Below, one piece after another: positions 46,231-58,419 of a stretch of 64,000 nucleotides of DNA. How positions within the stretch are numbered: position 1 is the stretch's first letter; each line of letters begins with the position of its first letter. This DNA comes from Pisolithus tinctorius (taxonomy: Eukaryota > Basidiomycota > Agaricomycetes > Boletales > Pisolithaceae). The notes under the pieces were generated by a model that was given only the letters and a program-made list of their open reading frames with translations, ran no database searches and was not told the origin of the DNA. The stretch lies in the NCBI GenBank assembly GCA_024663395.1, contig JANFAH010000001.1, positions 5,952,001-6,016,000 of the forward strand, in the 5' to 3' direction. The translations under genes were made by a program, and so were the position numbers.

Positions 46231-48385
46231 ATGATCCCCAGCTACTACTGCTCGTCTATCATGATACCACAACCTTCGCACGTCTTCCTCCGTCATGTTG
46301 GTCTCCAGACAACCTTCAAGGGCATCGAACACCCGATCTCCACCTCTGACGTCCCAATACACCAGTTTCGCGGCATCAAGTATGCCTCCGTCCCCGCGCG
46401 GTTCCGTCAGTCGAAACTGTGTACCTCCTACCCCCCAGTAGTCGATAGCACTAGATACGGGTATCTCTTCTTTTCTACCTCCCTTCAGGTCACGTCCGCT
46501 CATTCTACCATTTAGTCCAATCTGCCCTCAGAGCAGTCGCAGGAGTGTCGAGGAAGAGTTGATTGGTCTCCCAGAATCAGATCTTCCGCGGCAGGGTTTC
46601 CCCCAGAATGAGTTCGAGTGTCTCAACTTGAACATCACCTGTCCTGCCAACCAAAACTGCGAATCACGTCTCCCGGTTATGGTGTGGATACACGGGTAAG
46701 GGATTTTTTTTTCTCGCTTGGGCTTCCTCGTGCTCATTCAAACAGGGGTGGTGACAGAGGCTGTGGTTCAAGCTGGATGTATGATGGTGGCTCCCTCGTT
46801 CGAAGGAGCATGTGCATCGGCAAACCGATTATCATGATTACTATCAAGTACGTCCATCCGTTTACGTTCGAGAAGCATCTCACCCTCACCACGTTTTCCC
46901 TTCATATGATTAGTTACAGACTAGGCTATTTTGGTTTCGCTGCTAGTCCATCTATTGCCGAAGACAATCGATTAGCTGGTGATGAGGGTGTTGGCAATTA
47001 TGGTCTGTGCTTCTCCTACGTCGCCGTTCACCCCCCATTCTGAACGTTTCTCGCTTACAGGCTTGCGTGACCAACGCACTGCGCTTGAATGGGTGCACGA
47101 GTGTATCTCCGAGTTTGGTGGTGACCCCGAGAATGTGACATTGTTTGGGTCGTCGACCGGCGCGGCGGATATCATTCATCATCTATATTCAGGTGCCAAC
47201 AAAAGGTGTCCTCTCTTTGCACGGGCCATTGTGCAGAGTGCCATCGTGAACTACAATGTGCCAGGCGTGCACGCCGCTGGCTGGCAGATTTCGAGGGCTC
47301 TCTCGCCTCTCCGGGCCTCGACTGTAGAGCAGCTTCGTGCGATCTGCTCCAGTACCCTTGCAGAAATACCATGTCCCGTCCGCGCTGTTGACGATGGAGT
47401 TTTCTTCCAAAATAATTGGCGCGAGACTCTGTTTCCGCCTGCCGAATCGGACGAAATCGAGAAAATTCCTCCGGGCAGGAACCTGACTGCCCTGCGCTTT
47501 GGTGTGCGAAAGCTGAAGAGTAACAGCCAAAGCCCTCATCCGAAGTCCCGGGTACTCCACCCTCATGTGGCTGGTCTCCAACCTCTCATCATCGGTGACT
47601 GCGCTTGTGACTCTGATCTCTGGTCGAACACCACTTCCAATTGGGCAGCTTCCGGTGTCGTCAGACGTCTCCGCGCCATATGCCAGTCTCTAAATAAGGC
47701 AACGGCACTCCTCAACGCGTATGACATTGCACCCCACATGACCGACGAACTGTCGGAGCGTGTGTTGGAGCTGATAGAAGACGCTCGAATATCGTGGCCT
47801 ACGGAGTGCGTCTACCAAGCTGCTCAGAGAACTGGTAATCCCGTCTGGCGTTACGTTTTTGACCAGGAAGGTCCTGCTCGTGGCGTCCCCCACCACATGG
47901 CAGATCTCATATACCTCTTCGACAATGTCCCATTACCTCTTTCACCGGCTTCGTCCCCACTTTCATTCGCCGCCGATGACCTTCCGTCCCTGCCCTCCTC
48001 GGAGAACGCGTCCTTTGGTTGCGGCCCCGTAACGTTGAGCAACATCAATGAAATAAACGAGGAAAGGTTCGATTACTGTACCCGCGGCTTGCCTTGCGGG
48101 GGCTGGGCGCGGCCCGTGGTCGACGAGTGGACATACGCTCGCGTACGTGACGCCATACAAACTCGCTGGATTGCATTTGCATGGGGCGAACGTCCATGGG
48201 ATAACTCGCGCGGGAAGATCTTCGTATTCGGCCCGGAGGGTGAAACAGGCGAGCGCTCCGCAGGAATCTTCGAGGGTCGAAGAAGGCGCAAACTCTGGGA
48301 GAAAGTGCTCCGTCCACTTGGGATTGAACTGGTGCAGAAAGTCGGGACGGAACTCAGCAATGGACCCGGTCTGGGCTCACAGTGA
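46231..48385 (+). CDS. Type-B carboxylesterase/lipase family protein
   Basis: An alpha/beta-hydrolase of the carboxylesterase type-B family, hydrolysing carboxylic esters; the substrate is unknown. Five exons: 46231-46460, 46516-46695, 46746-46847, 46914-47002, 47061-48385; 641 aa. Introns of 50-66 bp all restore the frame. Motifs: FRGIKYASVPARF near the N-terminus, ECLNLNITCP, the oxyanion-hole IHGGGD (His136-Gly139, split by intron 2), NYRLGYFGFA, and LRDQRTALEWVHECISEFGGDP. The nucleophile elbow is G-S-S-T-G with Ser232 as predicted nucleophile, in place of the common G-E-S-A-G. A GDCACDSDLW segment and GVPHHMADL give candidates for the acid and the catalytic His. No signal peptide is visible, so it is probably intracellular. 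Met codons at 46231 and 46261 are both possible starts; residue numbers use the first. Confidence 0.88.
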
Positions 48386-51350
48386 TATTCTAGCCCCCGA
48401 AAGTCGGGTTTGTCGATGGTGCCTTGATGGACGTTTTCGGCTTCAGAGACACTTCTATGTCTCGCGGCTTCTCATTTCCAAGGCTCCCCGTCCGTTTCCC
48501 CACTCTTGGCGGCCTTCCCCATCAGACCTTCCGAATCTTTCCACCATCCATCCTTGTCCTCGGATTTCGGATTTTCAAAACAAAAAAACACGCCCGTCTG
48601 CCAGCGGAACGTCTACATCAGGATGGCTCTCCTCGGGCAAAATATTATCATAGGTTTTTCTCAAACCATGTGTTATATATTCACCCACTTCTTCGGCGGG
48701 CAATCACGACTCCCCGTTGACGCCTGCATATCATCATATCACTAGTGTAATATTACTTCCATTTGGTTGACTGCTTTGTAGAGGTTACTTTGGCATGTCT
48801 TTTTTTCTCTATGGTACCTAATCATAAGTGCGACCCTATTGAGGCATTGAAGGTCGAATTCCCATTTGCATTTAGCAGTTAATTCTCCATGATATGCTTT
48901 GACATGGCTTCCTGTGGAAATATATCTGTTTATCATAGCCTGTGCTCGCATTGCAGTGTTTGAAGCTTGAACCGCAATGTTGGAGTTCCTGTGGCTGTCA
49001 AATCAGAGCAGGCAGGGTACAGGACCCCACGCGGATTAGATCGATTAGTTGAGCATAGTGCTACATAGGATATATTCCTCAACGCACTTAAATTGGAAAA
49101 AAAAGACTTTATAGATTACAACCCCCGGGCCGGTCATGAAGAGGCTGACCCAATTGCGGGGGAAATTGTTCAAAACAGTACGTGTTGTGGCGCCTTCCAT
49201 GATTGATCAAGACCTCCGACCGCGACTAGTACCGATTCAGAGGGTTCCATAGCATCCCTCTTCTCGCCGTGCAAATAAATGGGTATAGAGAGGCAGCGAA
49301 AGTAGGTCACCTGATGAATTTTGCGCAGCGGTCGGCGGATCCTCGGGGCTGCTTGAAGAGTGCCAAGGTAGGCAAATTTTGTCCCAACTTCAGAGTCTGT
49401 GGTGACTCCAACCAGCGTGGAACGCTGGCGGGCAACCCCTCAAATCCGACTCGGGTTCCCTTTGACAACGACATGACTTGTTCGGGGGTATCCAACGCTC
49501 CAAGGAGGTGCTACAGCGGGCAGAGGGATGACGACTGGACGGATAGCCATCCTGCTCCACCGGTACCTAGGCACGCGATGTAATGGGAGTGCATATAATC
49601 GGTATCGCACAGCACTACTTGGACCTTGGTGCATGACGCGAAGGGCATGAAGACGGTGGGTAATCCTTGCAATCGCAATCTATCGGATATCTCGTTCTGG
49701 TGAGGTTGAGCCAGACAACTTGCCTGATCGGAACACACACTGTGGAAGAAAGTGCAAACAGCAGCTTAGTCCGGGGAGGGTTCTTTCCACATTCCCCAGG
49801 TCTTCGGATGGGGGGATCCTGACTATGTCCACCAATTGAGGGCACAGCGACAACAAATACCTCGTTCTTCTTGGGTTTCTTTTCCAAAACCAAGGATCTT
49901 GATGGAACCAAGCTTATAATTGACCACGAAGTCGACTTGGAATGGGACTTTCTGAGCGTTCCAATAGCACCCGGTCCGCATGGCGACCACAGTATATATA
50001 TTTTCCTCTTCTGCCAAGTACTCCGCACTGGCGGCGGAAGAGCATGACTTCCTGTTCCATGCCATTCAAATTGAGTAGAACAAGAATGTAGTGCCATCAC
50101 GTACGGCGTGAAAGATGCTAGTGGGCAACATACAGTATACTTTACAGCCGAACTTCGTCAGCAGTTCACACATGCACCTGAGTTGATGTGAAGTTCATGT
50201 ATTGTATCAGAAGTACCAAGGAAGGGACAATTACTAGAGGTCCGCAAAGTTCAGGATGGTATTTCCCAAGCAATGTGGTAAACTGGCTAACTGCCTCTTA
50301 GTGCAACCATGCAGTTACGTATCAAAAAGCACTGTAGACGGAGGACGAGGAATGGGCGCTGGGAGGCATCGTCGAGCCTAGAGTCCTCTCCGTCTGGGCA
50401 GTCATACGAATCCTGCCAAGTTCTTTTAGTATTTCCCCTTCGCGTTCCTTTGACCGTGTTCAGCTCGTGCTGCCACGAGTTCGCTCATCGCGGCGCCGTT
50501 CAAATTTCTGCACATACATATCCAGCATCGTACACTGGTGATTGCATGCTGGAAACACCGTCTGCGGCTACTTGCTGGGATGATGGACTGTGAGGAAGAG
50601 GACATCTGAACGCTTCTCCGGAATCCCCTGAATGATTGTGTTCGAAGTGGACCCAAGAGTGGTAGTGCACATCAATCATGCTCACAAGCTACATGGACCT
50701 GTAGTAAGTCGCCAAAGCTCTATTTTCACAGCGGTTCGCCGATCCTAGCCCAGAGAATCTGCGACAGTGCGACTGCGATGGCGATCGTGAAGGTTGCAGG
50801 GCTGGTTATTCGAATAAGTCGTGAATTCGACAGTTAATCAATTACCAATACATATATATACACCAAACACCTCTACCCATTACCGTTGCTATTCACCCAC
50901 CGTGCGTTGGCAACATCCATATGATCCAACCATTGAGGCTTTCGAGAGTAGTGGGATGTTTCGATACTTCTCGTGACCCAAACCGAACAATCTCCCACAA
51001 GGATAAAACGCGACCAGTACGGCTACAATTCTCGTCCCCAATGACCTTGTGGACAAGTGAAGTTTCGGTTGCGACATACAACAAACTATCTAGTAAACAA
51101 AGAGTCGACTAGAAGATACAGTCAACCCCATCGAGGGGTAATGGGTGCCGACACATGTACAAAATTAAACAGATATATACTTCCCTCGGTGGTAACAAAT
51201 CCATATTCCAAACAATCACATCACCCGAGACCCAGCGAATGAATGGAAATGCCAGAGACAGTTCAACCGTCTCCTGAGGCGATCGAAAGTCAAAGAGCGA
51301 GGCAAGAATGGGAACGAGTTGAATCCATCATCTCGTGTCGTATCAGTGGT
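48386..51350. other. Intergenic, 3.0 kb between convergent genes
   Basis: The esterase (plus) and chitinase (minus) end toward each other here. The first 350 bases include an open frame of 98 codons, which I read as 3' UTR. Minus-strand frames at 49615-50100 (161 aa) and 49823-50065 (80 aa) overlap and have no family I recognise. No repeat or RNA gene is seen. Confidence 0.5.
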
Positions 51351-52903
51351 TCATGACGACATAGCTCCGTTGATGGCATTGATAAGTAGGCCGTTGTAGT
51401 CACCACCTACTTCGTACATCGCAAACCCGCGCAGACCAGCCTGCGAGATGTATTGACCCTTGGCAGCTACACGAAAATGAGACCGTACTCGTCTGCCAAG
51501 AAATAGCGGGACGTACTGAATGACTGGGGGTTATCGTAGGAGAATAGAACTTGCGAGTTAGGGTCATAGAGGAACGGCTACGAGAAAACGTTAGAGCGGC
51601 TAAGATAACTCGAGAGAAAGATCTCACCGTCTGTGAGCAGTTATCGAACGTGCTAAGCATGCCGGACGCGACGCTTCCATCGGAGTTCAAGTAACCGTAT
51701 CCAACCAGAGCCCAGAAATTAAAGACACCATTAGGTCCCTGGGAATTACCACAAACGTCCAGAGAACCGGGAGGAATGTAGTCCCAGGCATCACCTTGAG
51801 GTTCGTTGGCGGCCGAGAATGAGGTGTAAAGTTGGATTTGACCGTTCGGGGCAGCAGTGGAGCTAGGCACGGAGAAACTGTGACTATAGGACGGGACACC
51901 GAGGACAATCTGGTCTGCAGGGAATCCAGCCTGAGTCCAGGCTGCGACAGCGGACTTCGCAGAGCCACTTGGATTGGGGGAACACGAGTCGTCGAGAGGA
52001 GCGTTGGGGCCAGTAACGGTGCTGAAACTTCCGAAGACATCGTAGTTCATGATCTCAATCCAATCAAGTTGCTGTGCGAAACCAGAAACGTTTGTTGATG
52101 GGTTGCCGGTGGAATCGACAAAGGGCAACACGCTGACGGCGGCAGAGAGCGTGAGATTCGGGGCTTGTTGACGCAACTCGGTGATGAACTCCAAGAAGTT
52201 GGCGGTGTCATTGGAACTGACAACGTTACAACCTACGCCTTGTTTACCAGGATATTCCCAACTAAACTACTGGTGAGCGACTCGTAGAAGTAACGAACGG
52301 CAGACGTACTCGAAGTCAATGCCGTCAAGGTTGTGGGCAGAAGCGAACTGGGCTACATTGGTCGCAAAGGTAGAACGGTTCTGAGCCGTGGCAACGGAGC
52401 TGGACCAGTAGATGGAGCCGTCCCAGCCACCAATGGTCAAAAGGGCTTTGACATTCTGGGCACGACTGAGAAACAAGGAAGCAAAGAAATCACATGATGC
52501 TTACGTTGGTGTGAGCAGTGGAAACGAATTGGTCCAAGGTCGAGCCATCCAGCAGCTCGACGTTCAAGTTGCCATCGGGTTGTGCGCTGGAGGGGAGAAT
52601 CAGAAAGTGCTACAAGCAGTCGGAGAGTGGGACTGACGTAAAGTATGTCATTGTGTTGTAACCAGACCAGTTGATGTTTGAAACGGTGAAATTGGAATGC
52701 CAGTCCGCATACCAACCCATGGAAATGCGCGAGGAGCTGCCACCGCCGGGTGAGGTCGTGTTTGTGGTGGGAGTCGGCGCAGCGGCGGTGGTGGCGGGGG
52801 TAGGGGTGGTTGTGGCGGTAGTAGAGGCAGCCATGTTGTTCACAGAACACATCGGGGCTGCCAGAGCGAGTGGCAGAACAGGTAAGAGGGCGAACAATCT
52901 CAT
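51351..52903 (-). CDS. Secreted GH18 chitinase
   Basis: GH18 enzymes hydrolyse chitin, in fungi for cell-wall remodelling, autolysis or nutrition. Six exons on the minus strand: 52903-52638, 52586-52505, 52455-52310, 52261-51628, 51577-51517, 51466-51351; 434 aa. A signal peptide (about residues 1-16, MRLFALLPVLPLALAA) precedes a Thr/Ala/Pro linker and then the catalytic barrel (MGWYADW, first strand). VKALLTIGGWDGS is the conserved SxGG-type strand. The catalytic motif D160-G-I-D163-F-D165-W-E167 is complete, with Glu167 the expected acid; intron 3 splits its Asp165 codon. Later blocks are LDWIEIMNYDVFGSF (the M-x-Y-D motif), QIVLGVPSYSHSF, and a last strand GLRGFAMYEVGGD. There is no chitin-binding module or GPI signal. 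The first ATG gives a good signal peptide. Confidence 0.93.
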
Positions 52904-55073
52904 CGTCGTTTCGAACGCGTCGAGGATAGGGAGAGGGGGAGGGATAAGCGAGAGACTGTGCTGGGAAGGTGAGGGTGGAGGACGTACGCCCCGGTATAAA
53001 AGAAACGAGGGAGAATGAAAGAACGTGAGGCTGACGGGGACTTGTTGCTGGCCTTGTACTTATTGCTCCGGCATGCCATAGAGATGACGTAAGGAACAAT
53101 CACCATTTTACTCGGTCAATTGTTCGGCTCTGTTGCCTAAACACCATTCAATATCGCCCATTGTCGCCCATTGTATCTACTTAAGTAGGTTTTTTTTTTT
53201 TGCTTTCTACAAGTACTGGCGTTTAGGTGTCGCTGTTCCGCATGGTGAGGACGCCGCCTTCAGAGGCGTCATGGCCACGCCGGAATCTTGTATCTATCAC
53301 TCCCCGTTTTGATCATCCGTGTTCAGCTGTGTAGTTTCATTCCTCCGAATCTGGAATTCTCACCTACTTAGCAGCTACCATCTGGAAGACGGTGTTTACA
53401 ACAGTCTCATGTCTGGCGGGTCGTATTCTAACGTCCCACAGGTTATCCGATAATCCCCTTAAGAACGGCAGCAACGGTGATGTTCACCCTATGTCCCAGC
53501 CCCCACACAGTAACAGCGAGTCTCCCTAGTGAGCGATTTTATACACTGATTCAAACTACGTACAGTTTATTGGTCGATGGTAAAGGTGGATAGTGATTCG
53601 GTCCACCTGGCAGTAGGTAGCCGTGCAGTAATATTCGATCGGACGCCTCACCTCTGATCTCTCCGTTCTCCGGCGCACCGCCGCCTCACTTTTGCTCTCG
53701 CTGCTGCATTCCGGAGAGGAATATGAACAGGCATGCACAGCGCTAGAAGCTCGAAGCAGGCCGCGCGTTTCGAGCACCATGTGGTCTTCTGGATCGGGGA
53801 CTATCCGCCGGGTTGGGTACCGCAATGTGTGAAGGTCTCGGTCTTAGGAAATCGAGTCCCTATGGTCCGCGAGAAAAATCCTAATGATTACAGCAATGCC
53901 AGAAAACGTTCACATAAAGCGCAAGGAAAGGGGGGACGTCACTCTTCGTATTCATTTAGTAACGCAGCCCGTAGGAGAACAAGCGCGTTAAACTGATCTG
54001 CAGGCAATTCAGTGGACGCGACTGAGTGTCTGCCAAACTCAGCAGCCTTGTTTATTTCCGCACTCATTACCATGCTCGCCTGGCTTCCTCCGACAACGGT
54101 CTGCTTCAATTTCGCAACGATCGGTACTGTAATCCTGAACGTCCCCTCGACAACGCAACATCTGACCGCCGGGTTTCGTGCAGTAAGTCCTTTAACATGT
54201 TGGGGCATTGAACGCAGTTGCCAGCGATAAGTATTTGTACACACAAGAGGGGAAGGACTGACCATCACGAACGGCATGAAAACCGTATTCAAAAGGCCGT
54301 CATAATCCCCATGTGGTCCGCGTTTGGCACCCACTACTGCTCGCACAATAATTAATTACTACAGGTGCCCGCACCTAGAGGACCCCTGGACCTCTCTATC
54401 TGCGTCGTTTGTCTTAAGGTCTGAGTACCTTGCCCCAAGCTAACAGGAAACATTTCCGAGTCGCTCCTCGTTACCGGAAGATAACTGCTGTGGCGTTGCC
54501 AGTGCAAAATATATGATATAATACGTCTACCATTGTTTTCAATTTACTTTTAGAATGGAACCGTGCCAACTCCGAGATTGTCAAATGTCCGTTGCAGCAA
54601 TTGAGGAGCTTGACTTCCAGTTATTTTTTAGCACTTCATACACACCAACACACTAAGCGCGCGCGAGCAGCCCACCGAGAGACGCCTTGGGGGGGACCAA
54701 TCAGCAGAACAGCTGATCTGGTCTCTAACCCGAATTGATCACAAGTGATCGACTCTGCAATTTTGATCTACCCCCGGTTAGCTGGCACAGGACGGCCGTT
54801 ACCAGAATGTATCACCCTTGCGTTACCTTGCGACTGAATTTACAATTGTAAGACCATGTGGCGTCGTACTGCTATGTTAGGAACAAAGGCGATACAAATT
54901 GATCTGTGTTCGTGATGAGGACGGCTTGACAGGTATAGCCACGCTCCTACAAAAGGCGCTTTCGTCGTTGCAGATTAGCCTTCCTTCCGTTAGTGCAGTT
55001 GACCTGCAGAGTGCTCTCTCCAACCCGCCGTTCCCTTCAGTCCTTCTTTTTTTCCCCCTCTCTCAGTAAAGCT
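52904..55073. other. Intergenic, 2.2 kb between divergent genes
   Basis: Contains the chitinase promoter at the left and that of the 55074 gene at the right. A tandem TCGCCCATTG repeat (two copies, 53154-53173) is followed by a T run near 53190. The minus-strand frame 53939-54346 (135 aa) shows no recognised motif and is not called. Confidence 0.5.
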
Positions 55074-56044
55074 ATGAGTTCCGCACCTCCTGGTTTCAAC
55101 TACGCAAAGGCATATGGCATCGATTCCGTCGCTGGCGCCGTGATTTTTGCCATCATTTACGTGCCTTTGTTCTTCCTGTATGTCAGACAGGCGATTGTAC
55201 GCCCAACCTACGTTTTTATTGTCATTGCATTCTTCTGCGCAGGTAAGTTATGCAACCATCGCATTCCCCATATGCTGATTGACGACTACATGATATAAGT
55301 GAGAATCGCAGCCTTCGTTTTGCGAGCGTTATTGGCTTCCGTGGCAACAGACGGCCAGAATCTTAACTTATTCATAACATATGAGATCATGTACAACGTC
55401 GGTTTCTTTGGTTTGCTGTATTCAGCGTACTCCCTTGTTGTTGACAGGTCAGGTTCCCTTGAGTGCTTTAATTGCGAGAGCGTACTGATCTTTTCACAGA
55501 GGCTTGGTTTCCGATCTCCCTCTTCCCAGCGATCCGATCTCCAGCCTTACCCGAAGACGCATGATTTTCCGTCTGTTGTTGACGGCGGCAGTTTCTATTG
55601 GTATTACGGGTGTCATCGAAGCTGCTGTCGGAACTACACAACACACTGTGGACGTTGGCGATACCTTGCGCAAAGTTTCACTGTACATGTTCCTCATACT
55701 TTGCATACTTGTTGCCTTCCAGGCTGTCCTTCTGGTGCGAGCTGAAGCTTTTTGTAAGTATATCTATGGTTTCGAGTTGGGTAACGAAACGTAACGTCCC
55801 TGCAGATGGCACATATAAGGTGTCCGAAGGAGCATTCGGTGCAAGACACGGCATTCATGCTCTTTGCCTCATCTCGCTCCTCCTGGTTACCCGTCAGGGA
55901 TTTTTTGCCGCCACCGTTAACAACGCCGCAAAGCAAAACAATGAACACTTATGGTACCCGCTTGCAGCCCTCCCTGAATTGTGTGCCGTACTCCTATTCG
56001 CCGCACCGGGTCTCGTACCGTCACTGGCAGAGTTACCATCATAA
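55074..56044 (+). CDS. DUF7702-like seven-helix membrane protein
   Basis: The function of this fungal family is unknown. Four exons: 55074-55242, 55300-55447, 55500-55753, 55806-56044; 269 aa. The introns (57, 52 and 52 bp) keep frame. About seven hydrophobic helices are visible: VAGAVIFAIIYVPLFFLYV, PTYVFIVIAFFCAVRIAAFVL, a YNVGFFGLLYSAYSLVV helix, LLLTAAVSIGITGVI, VSLYMFLILCILVAFQAVLLV, IHALCLISLLLVTRQGFFAA and LAALPELCAVLLFAAPGLV. The R-I-A-A-F-x-L-R-A block after helix 2 and the F-F-G-L-L-Y-S-A-Y helix are what made me place it in this family. The start is the ATG after a pyrimidine-rich leader; an upstream in-frame ATG (54993) would add residues that look like leader sequence. Confidence 0.78.
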
Positions 56045-58419
56045 TCTGCCAAACATAGGAGAGGTTATGATCGACACGACATTCTTAGACTAAGGGGGAC
56101 GTTTTGACCCGCAACTGATGTAACCATAGTTGATACCAGGAGGTTTACTGAACGATGGCAACGATTGCTCACTTGTGAATAATTTCTCAGAGCACGCTTT
56201 CATTGCAGTATGATTGTGGAGGGTGGGTTTGAAGTTCCCTGGTCAAGCTGTACTGGTATGTAGCTTGCTGACAACATTGGCAAATGCCCCCTCGCCATAT
56301 TTAACGACCCGTTACGACACCATGACGCATGCGATCCTCGGCGGCGTTTTACTTTCATGTGGAAACACAGGAGCCTCATAGAAGATGACCTAGAGACGAG
56401 AAGGTGCGAAGTACAACATTTGCACTGCGATCATGTGCGTTGTTCTTGAAGGGAAGGTGGAACTAAAGTGCGAGAATAGAGGAACAAGGTAGTGCGACCA
56501 GGGCATATGGTCAGCGCGGCATGCACCCTCTCATTGTCGTGGCAGTTTGAACAAAGGGAAAGGCATCACTTCTTGCTGTGTACGGAGAAGTGGCATCAAA
56601 GCTGAAAGATTCTACATAGAGAAAGCAGCGCCACAATCCTGTCTGTAGTCCAGAGGTACTGCGACCACATTCGGTGTCATAGATTGGTGCAACGTGTCAG
56701 GGAGCTGTTGCGACTTGCAAAATGGTAGGCCTGGCCGCCCCGCAAGGAATGTGACTTCCTGAAAGTCTGCGACGTCAATTAGTAAACAGCAACGGATACG
56801 GGAAAGATCGTTCACAGGGTAACTTGGATACGTACAAGCAAGTTGGGGTCATCGTCGATTGAGTCTTATTAGTATTGCATTCACGCTGGCCCACTTGAGT
56901 CCAGAGAATCAGTATACGTACTACCGGGGCGCAAGGTACCGAAGCCAAACTGAAGCTCCGTTCTGGCGTGACGTGTATGTGGCCCAGGTGGACGTTGCCT
57001 TGGCAAGTGATACTTAGCATACATGTCGTCCAACGATCGTGTCAGGGTCGTGTGGTGTCTTCCGGCACGGGTCCGACTCGGTTCTCGTCTTTCTGTCTCA
57101 CACTCATGTGCGTATGTGTGATAACGTCGTCCTCGACCTTCCCTAGGTTCCCTACACGGTCTCTTATCTTCCTCGTTTTCCTTACGTTTTCCTGCTGGGA
57201 CTATCGAAGATAGTCAGCATCTGTTAGCAAGGGCTGGCAACTAGTATCAAACTAGAATGCACATACTCGTGGAGCAACTCAACGTACGAGGTACAGCATC
57301 ACATCTGAAGATCTGGCTCGTGCCCGTTCAATGCCTGTCGGTGAATGCTATAGGAAAGTGGGTGGCAAAACAAGTTTTTGAGCGGCAATTTAATTATGAA
57401 ATCGGATGACCTTTGACTATGTAGACTTCGAGACGGTGATCAGTGTGGTGCACCTCGTGTCCGCTAAATTGTTTGGCGGGTTGATCGACCCACTCCCACT
57501 CATCCGACTTGTGCACATTGCTGGGCGTCACAGACGCCAATTGGTCTAGTTTTCCTCGGTGAAAGAGCCTCGGTGACGATTGTCTGCCTCGCGAGTCTGG
57601 CCCGCACTCCCCGGTTTCCCACTCATGGGCACAAGCTGTCATGGATTACGTTTCTTGCACCTATCCTGTCCGGGCATTCAGGCGAGCCCCACACTAGCCT
57701 ACATACGCTCTCGGCAGGATCATGGTGTCCCTATACACGCTGTCGGATGTCTGCGTTCGTTTCAGACCGGACATGTTTTCCCCACAGTCAGGGATTGAGT
57801 TTTCCTCATTCCTAGCGGCTGCTTTATACCCACCCGGTATAGAAGTGCTGTAGTTACGACCGTGGCGTCAGTTGGTAACGAGATATCACGGAGAGTTTTG
57901 GGACCGCGATTAGGTTTCTAACCTGATCCTGCCCACATGGCCCAACGGCAAGTGGTCGTGATACATGCGCTCCCAGTACTCCAACTGCGGTGCGAAACAA
58001 TGATCAATCCCTCATCACGTTCTTGGCGACCGAGAAAGACCTCCATGATTGCACGAGTTACATTCAAAACGCCTGGCCAACTGTATATCACATCCTGTGA
58101 AGTAGCGCGGCTATCCGTCTTCCGATATGAATACCGAGCGGGTGATGGTATGCGCGACTAAAAGTTTTTTTCGCTTATCGGCCGAGAACAGCTTGGAATA
58201 CGCCCAGTCATGCATGCACCTGGGCAGACAAGATGGCTACATGTCTACTATTACAGGAGGATACCAGCTCCGCAACGATGTGGATGTGGTGAGTGCGGGG
58301 GTATACTTATGCTGATAATGATCGAAACGTGAATGCTTTACGAACGTGATGGTCCGCTGCATAAAATACATATGTGGATTTGGCATGCAAGGACCTAGGG
58401 AAAGGAGGCACAATGGAAC
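56045..58419. other. Intergenic, 2.4 kb between convergent genes
   Basis: Only short frames (up to 96 codons) of random composition. No repeat, RNA gene or transposon feature recognised. Both edges should carry 3' UTRs. Confidence 0.5.

Noticed and set aside
47061..47181. Possible loss of the esterase active site because G-E-S-A-G is absent
   Set aside because: G-S-S-T-G still fits G-x-S-x-G with the Ser in register, and the oxyanion hole is intact, so loss of function is not shown.
49615..50100. 161-codon minus-strand frame between esterase and chitinase
   Set aside because: Overlapping frames look equally likely, and I could match none to a family I tried, such as fruiting-body lectins and aegerolysin-type proteins.
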